Position numbers and translations under genes: made by a program. Under the pieces are notes generated by a model. That model saw only the letters and a program-made list of their open reading frames with translations, did no database searches and was not told the origin of the DNA. A stretch of 64,000 bases of DNA from the NCBI RefSeq assembly GCF_002943565.1, contig NZ_PJCH01000003.1, positions 318,001-382,000 of the forward strand, given 5' to 3'. Below, piece by piece: positions 26,919-34,420 of the stretch. How positions within the stretch are numbered: position 1 is the stretch's first letter; each line of letters opens with the position of its first letter. This DNA comes from Hyphococcus luteus (lineage in GTDB: Bacteria > Pseudomonadota > Alphaproteobacteria > Caulobacterales > Parvularculaceae).

Positions 26919-28772
26919 TTAGGCGTCCTTCTGGTCGGCGACCCAATCGTCGACTCGGCGCTCGAGAATGTCGAGCGGCAGCGCGCCGCCGCCGAGCACC
27001 GTGTCGTGAAAGCCGCGGATGTCGAACTTGTCGCCGAGTTCGGCTTTCGCTTTTGCGCGCAGCTCCAGAATTTTCAGCATGCCCACCTTATAGGCCGTCG
27101 CCTGGCCGGGAAGAACGATGTAACGGCGCACTTCCGACCGGATCTGGCCTTCCGAGATTGAAGAGTTCTCCGACATGTATTGAACGGCTTCTTCTTCCGT
27201 CCATCCCTTCGCGTGAAGCCCCGTGTCGACCACGAGGCGGATCGCCCGCCAGATCTCCGAGGACAGGCGCCCGAAATCGGAATAAGGGTCTTTATAAGCG
27301 CCCATCTCCTTGGCGAGCTTTTCGGCGTAAAGCCCCCAGCCTTCCGCGTAAGCGGTGTAGCCCGCCTGCGTGCGGAATTTCGGAACGCTTGTCAGCTCCT
27401 GCGCGATCGAAATCTGCATGTGATGGCCGGGGATGCCTTCATGATAGGCGATGACTTCCAGCTCCGGGGTCGGCATGGCCGTCATGTCGATGAGATGCGC
27501 GTAGTAGACCCCCGGGCGCGAGCCGTCCGGCGTGCCGGGAAAATAATGCTGCGCGGCGCCCGGCTGCTCGCGAAACGGCTCCACCCGCTTCACCACGAGG
27601 TCGGCCTTCGGCAGAATGCCGAAATAGTCGGGCAGTTTCTCCTTGATGAAATTGATATGCGCCGTCGCGGCGTCGATATAGGCTTGGCGGCCTTCATCGG
27701 TGTTCGGATAGAAAAACTGCTCGTCCTCCCGGATGAATTTGAAAAACTCCTGCAGCGTTCCTTCAAAACCGACGCTTTCCTTGATCGCCTCCATCTCTGC
27801 GTGAATGCGCTCGACTTCGCTGAGGCCAAGCTGATGGACTTCTTCCGGCCTCATGTCGGTCGTCGTCGAATTGGCGAGGCGCATTTTGTAATAAGCCTCC
27901 CCGTTCGGATTCGAACCGACGCCGGTCGCGGTTGTCGCGGCGTTCGCTTTGTCTTCCTCGAACCAGTCGATGAGTTCCTGATAGGCCGGCGCCCAGTCTT
28001 CGAGCAGCGCCGTCTTCGCGCGCTCCTTTAAGTCGTCGGCTTTCGACTCGTCGATTGTTCCGGCCTCAACCATGGCGTCGATCTTCGCCTTGGCGTCGGC
28101 CCAGACCGGGCTGTCGCCCTCCCCTTCAAAAGGGGCGCCCGTAATCAGCCCGCGCGCCTGTTCAATAACGCTTTCATAAGCGAACAGCGGCGGCCTGACG
28201 CCCGCTTCGGCGTTCAATTGCGCCGTGTCCAGCAATTGTCCGAGCGCGCGGGAAACGCCGCCGATCCGGGCGATATAGGCCTCCATGTCGGAAGCGTCGT
28301 CGACCTTGTGAAAGGCGATCAGAAACTGTGCGAGAAACGCCTGCGGCCCGTTCATCTGGGTAAAGACATAGTCGCTGCGGCGAAACTTCGCTTCCGCGGC
28401 GGCGCGCTCATACTGATCGATCCAGACGTCGTAAGAGGTTTGCGCCTCCGGCGTCAGCTTCGCCCGGTCGAAATTCGCTTTCAGATCCTCGACGGTCTCA
28501 CGACGCCATTCGAGCTGCGCATCCTGTCCTTCCTCGGACATGTCGTCGATCTTGTCGTAATCTTTCTTGTCGCCCTGAAAAGTGCGCGTGATCGGGCTGA
28601 AATCGAGCTCTTCTTCATAGCGCGCGGCGAACCATTGATTGAGACGCTCGGTTTCCGCGGCGACGTCGTTCGCCGCCGTCTCGACCGCCGCCGGTTCATG
28701 ACTGGCCGGTTCCTGGCCGCCGCAACCGGCGAGCAGCGCCGCGCCCATGGCCAATAAGATCGTAAAACGCAT
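26919..28772 (-). CDS. DUF885 family lipoprotein (putative metallopeptidase)
   Basis: The 617-residue protein has a lipobox (LLAGC, Cys about residue 17) and the full DUF885 domain. The zinc-binding helix reads YHEGIPGHHMQISIAQE (about residue 450), followed by FRTQAGYTAYAEGWGLYAEKL with a likely third ligand Glu. Such proteins are distantly M1/M3-like peptidases, probably acting on peptides outside the cytoplasm. Length is typical. It is monocistronic and convergent with the GNAT gene, the gap being 28 bases. Confidence 0.9.
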   Translation of the reverse strand: MRFTILLAMGAALLAGCGGQEPASHEPAAVETAANDVAAETERLNQWFAARYEEELDFSPITRTFQGDKKDYDKIDDMSEEGQDAQLEWRRETVEDLKANFDRAKLTPEAQTSYDVWIDQYERAAAEAKFRRSDYVFTQMNGPQAFLAQFLIAFHKVDDASDMEAYIARIGGVSRALGQLLDTAQLNAEAGVRPPLFAYESVIEQARGLITGAPFEGEGDSPVWADAKAKIDAMVEAGTIDESKADDLKERAKTALLEDWAPAYQELIDWFEEDKANAATTATGVGSNPNGEAYYKMRLANSTTTDMRPEEVHQLGLSEVERIHAEMEAIKESVGFEGTLQEFFKFIREDEQFFYPNTDEGRQAYIDAATAHINFIKEKLPDYFGILPKADLVVKRVEPFREQPGAAQHYFPGTPDGSRPGVYYAHLIDMTAMPTPELEVIAYHEGIPGHHMQISIAQELTSVPKFRTQAGYTAYAEGWGLYAEKLAKEMGAYKDPYSDFGRLSSEIWRAIRLVVDTGLHAKGWTEEEAVQYMSENSSISEGQIRSEVRRYIVLPGQATAYKVGMLKILELRAKAKAELGDKFDIRGFHDTVLGGGALPLDILERRVDDWVADQKDA

Positions 28773-28931
28773 TTAACGCCCCTCTTTCCCTGATATTCCC
28801 GCGCGAAAGCCGCCGGAAAAAGCGCATCCTATCGCTTTCGGCGCCGACGGCAATCTGCGAACGCCGGGAAGAGGGAGAAAGCAACGATTCGCGCCCACAG
28901 AGCGCCGCCGCCCCTGAGACGGGCGACAGGC

Positions 28932-29123
28932 CTAGCCGCGATAGGCGGCGTGAACAGCGTGGCCTTTTTCTTCAAATCCGAAGGCCGCGGCCGCTTCCGG
29001 CGTCTCGTTGAGCAGACGCACGGCGCGGTCATAGGCGTCGAGATTGGTGCAGCGGAGCGAAACGCGCTTCACCTGGATGCCTTTGTCATCCACAAGTTCA
29101 AACTGGTAGGGTCTTTTGGTCAT
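28932..29123 (-). CDS. Small hypothetical protein
   Basis: This 63-residue protein starts MTKRPYQFELVDDKGIQVKRV and looks like a short beta-rich domain followed by a helix (AYDRAVRLLNETPEAAAAFGF). GGAGTG precedes the ATG at proper spacing and the codon pattern is coding-like, supporting a real gene. I recognise no family. It stands alone upstream of the DUF885 gene. Confidence 0.6.
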   Translation of the reverse strand: MTKRPYQFELVDDKGIQVKRVSLRCTNLDAYDRAVRLLNETPEAAAAFGFEEKGHAVHAAYRG

Positions 29124-29404
29124 TTCATCACTCCATAAGCGTTCGAAAACGCATCTTCATTAAATGGAGCAACAGCACGGCTGCGGAATGAAACGCACGC
29201 AAATTCAATTTCATCCGCGCGCCATGAGATAGGAGCCGCTCCTTAAAGACTCCTTAAATGCGCCGCGCCTCCAGGATGAACATTTGGATAGGACGCAGGT
29301 CTTCATGACGCTGCGCATTTCACATTCATGAGAGCTGAAAAAGGGCTGCCGCCTCTCCTCTGAAAAGAAGCCGCCCGACCCTAAAAACAGGCTTAAAACG
29401 AGAC
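29124..29404. other. Gene-free stretch with weak CtrA-like site
   Basis: About 280 bases contain no credible gene; a 65-codon minus-strand frame has no coding character. At 29243-29257 there is TTAA-N7-TTAA lacking the CtrA flanking C. The region is otherwise AT-richer than average and may hold the promoter of the small gene ending at 28932. Confidence 0.35.
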
Positions 29405-29998
29405 TCAATTCCGTGCGATCTGTTTCAGAACGGGCGCCAGCGTCTCCGGCTTGACGATATGGTGCGCTTCAAGCCCCGCTGCGCGCGCCGCGGCGATATT
29501 GGCCGGAACATCATCAAAGAAAACAATCGTCTCCGCCGGCGCGTTCAGCGCCTCAAGAACCTTTTCATAGATCGCAGGCTCCGGCTTTCGCGATCCCATT
29601 TCATGGGAGAGGAAAGCGTGCTCGAAAAGGCCGGCAAGCCCGAGGACTTCGGCCTGGCGCCAGTGCGGAATGTTGATATTGGAAAGACAGGCAAGCCGGG
29701 CCCCGCCCTTCAGCGCCTCGATCGCCTCTTTCGCGCCGGGATAGAGGCGCTCCGGCCAGGTTTCGAAATCGGCGATGAACGCCGCCGGCGGCAGGTCGAG
29801 ACGCCATTCCCTGACCGCCTTTTCTGCAAAGCCTTCAGGCGAAACCTCGCCGCGTTCGAAAGCGTGCAGATTGTCCGACGCCGACATCGCCGCATGCGCG
29901 TCCGCAACCGACATGACGCCCTTAGACAGCGCAGCGAGACGTTCGGGGCCGCGATAATCGACGACGACCCCGCCGAGATCGAACAGAAGCGTTTGCAT
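29405..29998 (-). CDS. HAD-IA family hydrolase (YihX-like)
   Basis: The 197-residue phosphatase-fold protein has motif I FDLGGVVVDY (nucleophile Asp7; the usual second Asp is Gly as in several YihX-like proteins), motif II CLSNIN (about residue 107), the RKPEPAIYEKV lysine motif III (about 138) and motif IV FFDDVPANIAAARAAGL (about 160). The substrate is likely a sugar phosphate or nucleotide. It begins 12 bases after the acyl-CoA dehydrogenase stop, suggesting one transcript. Confidence 0.88.
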   Translation of the reverse strand: MQTLLFDLGGVVVDYRGPERLAALSKGVMSVADAHAAMSASDNLHAFERGEVSPEGFAEKAVREWRLDLPPAAFIADFETWPERLYPGAKEAIEALKGGARLACLSNINIPHWRQAEVLGLAGLFEHAFLSHEMGSRKPEPAIYEKVLEALNAPAETIVFFDDVPANIAAARAAGLEAHHIVKPETLAPVLKQIARN

Positions 29999-30010
29999 GG
30001 GGCGCGGCGG

Positions 30011-31795
30011 TTAAAACGCCTCCGCCGGCAGCGCCATCATCGCTTCCGACCCGGATTTGATTTTCGCAAGATGCGCCGAGCGCTCCGGCAGGACGCGATC
30101 GACGAAATATTTCGCGGTCATGAGCTTGTTCTTGTAGAAATCGTCGCTCGAGTCTTTTTTCTCGAGCGCGGCTTTCGCCGACATCGCCCAGGCGTAAGCG
30201 AGACATGTCAGCGCCGTCAGGCCGAGATAATCCATGGAGCTGGCGCCGGCGTTGTTCGGATTTTGCATGGCGTTCGCCATGAACCATTGGGTCGCCTCGA
30301 CCATGTCGGCCTTCACCGCGGCGAGCCCCTCGACATAGGGCTTCATATCTTCATCGCCTTCATGGTCTTTCACAAATTCGTCGATCTCGGCGAAGAAGGT
30401 CATGACGGCGCGCCCGCCGTCCTTCGGCAGCTTGCGGCCGACGAGGTCGAGCGCCTGAATGCCGTTCGCGCCTTCATAGATCATGGCGATGCGGGCGTCG
30501 CGCACGAACTGCTCCATGCCCCATTCCTGGATATAGCCGTGGCCGCCCAGGACCTGCTGGGCGTTGGTGGCGTGCCAGTAGCCCCGGTCGGTGAGATAGG
30601 ACTTCAGGACCGGCGTCATCAGGCCCATATAATCGTCCGCCTTCTGACGGGTCGCTTCGTCTTCAGACACGTTCTGCAAGTCGCCGTAAAGCGCCGACCA
30701 GTACATCCAGGCGCGCGCGCCTTCCGTAAACGCTTTATGATCCATCAGCATGCGGCGAACGTCCGGATGCACGATGATCGGGTCGGCGGGTTTTTCCGGC
30801 TCTTCCGGGCCGGTGAGCGCGCGTCCCTGCAGGCGGTCTTTCGCGTAAGCCGCGCCGTTCTGATAGGCGACTTCGGAAATCGCCATCCCCTGCAGGCCGA
30901 CGCCGAGGCGCGCCTCGTTCATCATGGTGAACATGGCGCGCAGGCCCTTGTTCTCCTCGCCGAGGAGATAGCCCGTCGCATCGTCGTAATTGAGAACGCA
31001 AGTGGAATTGGCGTGAATGCCCATCTTCTCTTCGATGGAGCCGCACATCACGCCATTGCGCTCGCCGAGCGAGCCGTCATCGTTGATATGATATTTCGGC
31101 ACGATGAAAAGCGAGATGCCTTTCACCCCTTCCGGCGCGCCTTCGATGCGCGCGAGCACCAGATGGATGATCTGCTCGGTGAGGTCGTGCTCGCCGGCGG
31201 AGATGAAAATCTTGGAGCCGGTGATCTTGTAGGCGCCGTCGCCCTGCGGAACCGCCTTGGTCTTGAGAAGTCCCAGATCGGTGCCGCAATGAGGTTCAGT
31301 GAGGTTCATGGTGCCGCCCCATTCGCCGGCGATCATGTTGGGGAGGTATTTCTGTTTCTGCTCGTCGGTGCCGTGGGCGTGGATCGCGTCGGCGGCGCCG
31401 CGGGCGAGGCCCGGATACATGCCGAAGGCCATGTTCGCCGCCGAGACCATTTCCGAGACCGCCACGGCGAGAATGTAGGGCAGCCCCTGACCGCCATAGT
31501 CGGGATCGAAGGAAAGGCCCTGCCAGCCGCCCTGCTTGTAGATCTCATAGGCTTCCTTGAAGCCCTTGGGCGTCGTCACCGACCCGTCCTCATGGCGGGT
31601 GCAGCCCTCCTTGTCGCCGGACTGGTTGATCGGGTGGAGGACGTTCGAGGCCATTTTCGCGCCCTCTTCGAGGATCGCCTCGACCACGTCCTCGCTCGCC
31701 TCTGAAAAGCCCGGGAGATTTGAATATTTGGAGATCTGCAGCACTTCGTTGAGGACAAACTGCATGTCTTTGAGCGGCGCGGTGTAGGTGGTCAT
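30011..31795 (-). CDS. Three-domain acyl-CoA dehydrogenase (long type)
   Basis: The 594-residue flavoenzyme catalyses alpha,beta-dehydrogenation of acyl-CoAs. It begins with the extra N-terminal helix set of the roughly 600-residue class (LKDMQFVLNEVLQ), and then shows MNLTEPHCGTDLG (FAD region), ITGSKIFISAGEHD, LGVGLQGMAISEVAYQNGAAYAKDRLQGR and a QVLGGHGYIQEWGMEQFVRDARI block, ending with the family-specific C-terminal domain. The start at 31795 has GAGGGA upstream; a 35-codon N-terminal extension to 31900 is not conserved. Electrons would go to ETF. Confidence 0.94.
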   Translation of the reverse strand: MTTYTAPLKDMQFVLNEVLQISKYSNLPGFSEASEDVVEAILEEGAKMASNVLHPINQSGDKEGCTRHEDGSVTTPKGFKEAYEIYKQGGWQGLSFDPDYGGQGLPYILAVAVSEMVSAANMAFGMYPGLARGAADAIHAHGTDEQKQKYLPNMIAGEWGGTMNLTEPHCGTDLGLLKTKAVPQGDGAYKITGSKIFISAGEHDLTEQIIHLVLARIEGAPEGVKGISLFIVPKYHINDDGSLGERNGVMCGSIEEKMGIHANSTCVLNYDDATGYLLGEENKGLRAMFTMMNEARLGVGLQGMAISEVAYQNGAAYAKDRLQGRALTGPEEPEKPADPIIVHPDVRRMLMDHKAFTEGARAWMYWSALYGDLQNVSEDEATRQKADDYMGLMTPVLKSYLTDRGYWHATNAQQVLGGHGYIQEWGMEQFVRDARIAMIYEGANGIQALDLVGRKLPKDGGRAVMTFFAEIDEFVKDHEGDEDMKPYVEGLAAVKADMVEATQWFMANAMQNPNNAGASSMDYLGLTALTCLAYAWAMSAKAALEKKDSSDDFYKNKLMTAKYFVDRVLPERSAHLAKIKSGSEAMMALPAEAF

Positions 31796-32052
31796 TGTTC
31801 CCTCGGCTTTCGGTGATCGCAGTTGCAGGCTGGCCCTGGCCGGCTTTTGGCGGCGCGGTTTCGCCATTTTGCCCGTCCTCGCCCGAAAAAACACCAGCAA
31901 ATCGCAGTGCCGAAGCCTCGGGCGAGGCCGTTCGCAGGAGCCCTGCGCGGCAAGACTTTATTAAGGTCTCCGCCTCCCCCGGTTCAAGGGCGCAAAGCAT
32001 TTCAGGCCGATCCGCCGCGCCCTTACCGAACGTAAAGGTTTTCGAAAGCATA
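31796..32052. promoter_or_regulatory. Divergent intergenic region (acyl-CoA dehydrogenase / hybrid kinase)
   Basis: The 257 bases separate divergent starts. They are open on both strands but give no protein-like translation. I see no strong promoter motif or palindrome. A TTAAGG at 31970-31975 is isolated. Confidence 0.35.
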
Positions 32053-34167
32053 ATGCTGCGCAAAGACGGCCCCAAAGGGCCGCTGATGGGAAGCGCTCTT
32101 ATGAACAAGCAGCGGCAGGCGGAGATCGATCTCCTGATGCGCGACCGCGAGGCGCTCGCGGCGCTCATCGAGCAGCATGACATGGTGCTCAATGCAATTC
32201 ATGCAATGCCGCAGATGTTCTATGTCGTGAAAAACGACAAGCTTCTTTTTTGCAACCGCCATCTCGCCGAGTTCTATGACCTTCCCGAAGGCGTCACCGC
32301 CGCCGGCACGCCCTGGAGCGCGATGATGGAGGCGATCCTGTCGACGCACCTGTCTGACACAGACTTGAGCATCGAGGAAATGAAGGCCGAAGTGATCCGG
32401 AAGATTCACGACAACGGCCGCTTCCGCCGCTCCTGGGCGCTGGAAGACGGACGCCATCTCGTGATCGAAGCGATGGACTGCGGCAACGACACTATTATTG
32501 TCACCTATACCGACGTCACTGCGCTGAAGAACGCGCAGAAGAAGGCCGAAGCGAGCGAACGGGCGAAGGCGGCGTTTCTCGCCAATATGAGTCACGAAAT
32601 CCGCACGCCCATGAACGGCGTCATGGGCATGGCCGAGCTTTTGTGCGCCACGGACCTGACCGACACGCAGTCGGTTTACGCCTCGACTATTCTGAAATCC
32701 GGCGAAGCGCTCCTGACGATCATCAACGACATCCTCGATTTTTCGAAAATCGACGCCGGCCAGATGAAGCTGCATCCGGCGCCGTTTTCCATCGCCGAGG
32801 CGATCGAGGATGTGGCCGTGCTGATATCCTCGCGCGTCAGCGACAAGAACCTCGAACTCGCCGTGCGCATTCAGCCGGACTTGCCGGCGATGTTTGTGGG
32901 CGACGCCGGGCGGCTGCGCCAGATCCTCACCAATCTCATGGGCAATGCGGCCAAATTCACCGACGAAGGCCACATCCTCGCCGCCCTTTCCGGCGAGCCA
33001 TGCGAGGAAGGCTACAAGCTGACCTTCAAAATCGAGGACACCGGCATCGGCATTCCGGAAGACAAGTGCGCCAGCATTTTCGAAAAGTTCAATCAGGCCG
33101 ACGACAGCGCCACGCGCAAACATGAAGGCACCGGCCTCGGCCTCGCCATCACCGCGTCCCTGGTCAACCTGATGGGCGGAGAAATCGGCGTCGAAAGCAA
33201 GCAAGGCGAAGGATCGACCTTCTGGTTCACGGTGACCCTGCCGGTTCATGAAGGCGAAGAAAAACCCGCCGCCGCGCCGGTCGACGTTTCCGGCGCGCGC
33301 ATCGCCGTCATCGACGACAACGACGTCAACCGCAAGATTCTCAACGAACAGCTGACCGGCTGGGGCTATGAATGCGTGCTCTATGAAAACGGGCATGAAG
33401 GACTTTCAGGCCTGCGCGAACAAGTCGCCGCCGGGACGACGCCGGATCTGCTTATCCTCGACTATCACATGCCCGGCATGACCGGCGCCGATGTGGCGAC
33501 GCTCCTGCGCGCCGACCCGGCGTTCAAAACTTTGCCGATCGTGATGCTGACCTCCGTGGACGAAGCCTCCGGAAACAGTTTCCTGTCGCTTGGGGTGAAC
33601 GCGCATCTCACCAAGCCCGCCCGGTCGAGCCTGTTGTTCGACACGATCATTCGCGTGCTGCAGAAAAGCGCGAGCGCAAAGACGGAGGAAGAGGAGCCCG
33701 CCGGGGACGCGCCGGCGCCGCAGCCGGCCGCTGCGCCGAAAACGGAAACCACGCCCGAAGAACCGGCGTCCTCCGGCGGTCTCGACGTCCTTGTCGCCGA
33801 AGACAACGAAGTGAACCGCCTCGTTCTCACCCACATTCTCAAAGAGACCGGGGTGAGCTTCAAGATCGCCGTCAACGGCCGCGAAGCCCTCGCCATGTAC
33901 GCCGAACACGCCCCGGCGATCATTCTCATGGACATTTCCATGCCGGATATGAATGGCTTCGACGCGGCCAGAACCATCCGTGAGGCCGAAGCGGAAAGCG
34001 GCCAGCACACGCCGATTATCGCCATCACCGCCCACGCTCTCAAAGACGACAAGGATAAATGTTTCGCCGCGGGCATGGACGACTACATCTCCAAGCCGAT
34101 CTCGGCGGCCCGCCTGAAAGACAGGGTCATCCACTGGATGCGCGCCGCCGCCGAAGACGCCGCCTGA
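32053..34167 (+). CDS. Hybrid sensor histidine kinase with two receiver domains
   Basis: The roughly 704-residue cytoplasmic protein has a PAS_7-like domain (about residues 45-155, NAIHAMPQMFYVVKNDKLLFCNRH), a HisKA dimerisation helix with the phospho-acceptor His181 (FLANMSHEIRTPMNG), an HATPase_c domain (N box NLMGNAAKF, IEDTGIGI, GTGLGLAI), and two receivers (phospho-acceptor Asp in LDYHMPGM and in LMDISMPDM). A proline/alanine/glutamate linker separates the receivers. No membrane segment is present. Which response regulator it serves is unknown. The exact start is uncertain: ATGs at 32053, 32086 and 32101 are all in frame. Confidence 0.9.
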   Translation: MLRKDGPKGPLMGSALMNKQRQAEIDLLMRDREALAALIEQHDMVLNAIHAMPQMFYVVKNDKLLFCNRHLAEFYDLPEGVTAAGTPWSAMMEAILSTHLSDTDLSIEEMKAEVIRKIHDNGRFRRSWALEDGRHLVIEAMDCGNDTIIVTYTDVTALKNAQKKAEASERAKAAFLANMSHEIRTPMNGVMGMAELLCATDLTDTQSVYASTILKSGEALLTIINDILDFSKIDAGQMKLHPAPFSIAEAIEDVAVLISSRVSDKNLELAVRIQPDLPAMFVGDAGRLRQILTNLMGNAAKFTDEGHILAALSGEPCEEGYKLTFKIEDTGIGIPEDKCASIFEKFNQADDSATRKHEGTGLGLAITASLVNLMGGEIGVESKQGEGSTFWFTVTLPVHEGEEKPAAAPVDVSGARIAVIDDNDVNRKILNEQLTGWGYECVLYENGHEGLSGLREQVAAGTTPDLLILDYHMPGMTGADVATLLRADPAFKTLPIVMLTSVDEASGNSFLSLGVNAHLTKPARSSLLFDTIIRVLQKSASAKTEEEEPAGDAPAPQPAAAPKTETTPEEPASSGGLDVLVAEDNEVNRLVLTHILKETGVSFKIAVNGREALAMYAEHAPAIILMDISMPDMNGFDAARTIREAEAESGQHTPIIAITAHALKDDKDKCFAAGMDDYISKPISAARLKDRVIHWMRAAAEDAA

Positions 34168-34243
34168 GGCCCGTCGGCCGGCCCTCGCGCCGCGCCGCCG
34201 ACTGGTTTTCCCCGGTCCGGCGTCTAGGGCCCCTAAGCCTTGC

Positions 34244-34272
34244 GAATCGGTATTAACCTTTCATTAAGAATC
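34244..34272 (+). promoter_or_regulatory. Predicted CtrA site flanked by GANTC sites upstream of podJ-like gene
   Basis: TTAACCTTTCATTAA at 34253-34267 fits CtrA TTAA-N7-TTAA (the flanking base is G, not C). It is bracketed by GAATC at 34244-34248 and 34268-34272, both matching the CcrM target GANTC, and together with the next two bases forming a direct GAATCGG repeat. It lies about 150-175 bases before the podJ start. Confidence 0.55.
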
Positions 34273-34420
34273 GGGGCTTTTTCCTGTCCGCTTAAGGCTT
34301 TGCGGCCCCCGCGAAGCAGCTTAACGGTGACCTGTTGGACTTGGCGGACTAAGATGCGGACGCGCATCGGGCCAGGCCGGCGGGAGGGGAAGTCGCCTCA
34401 GCGAACTACGGTGGAAAGCC

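Noticed and set aside
29211-29408. 65-codon minus-strand frame
   Set aside because: No ribosome site and Ser/Cys-rich random-looking translation.
29459-31705. 748-codon plus-strand frame opposite the HAD and acyl-CoA dehydrogenase genes
   Set aside because: Covers two convincingly conserved minus-strand genes; its translation spans both and the gap between them, which no real gene would do.
31795-32052. Extended N-terminus for the hybrid kinase
   Set aside because: It would abut the start codon of the divergent acyl-CoA dehydrogenase and has no protein-like composition.
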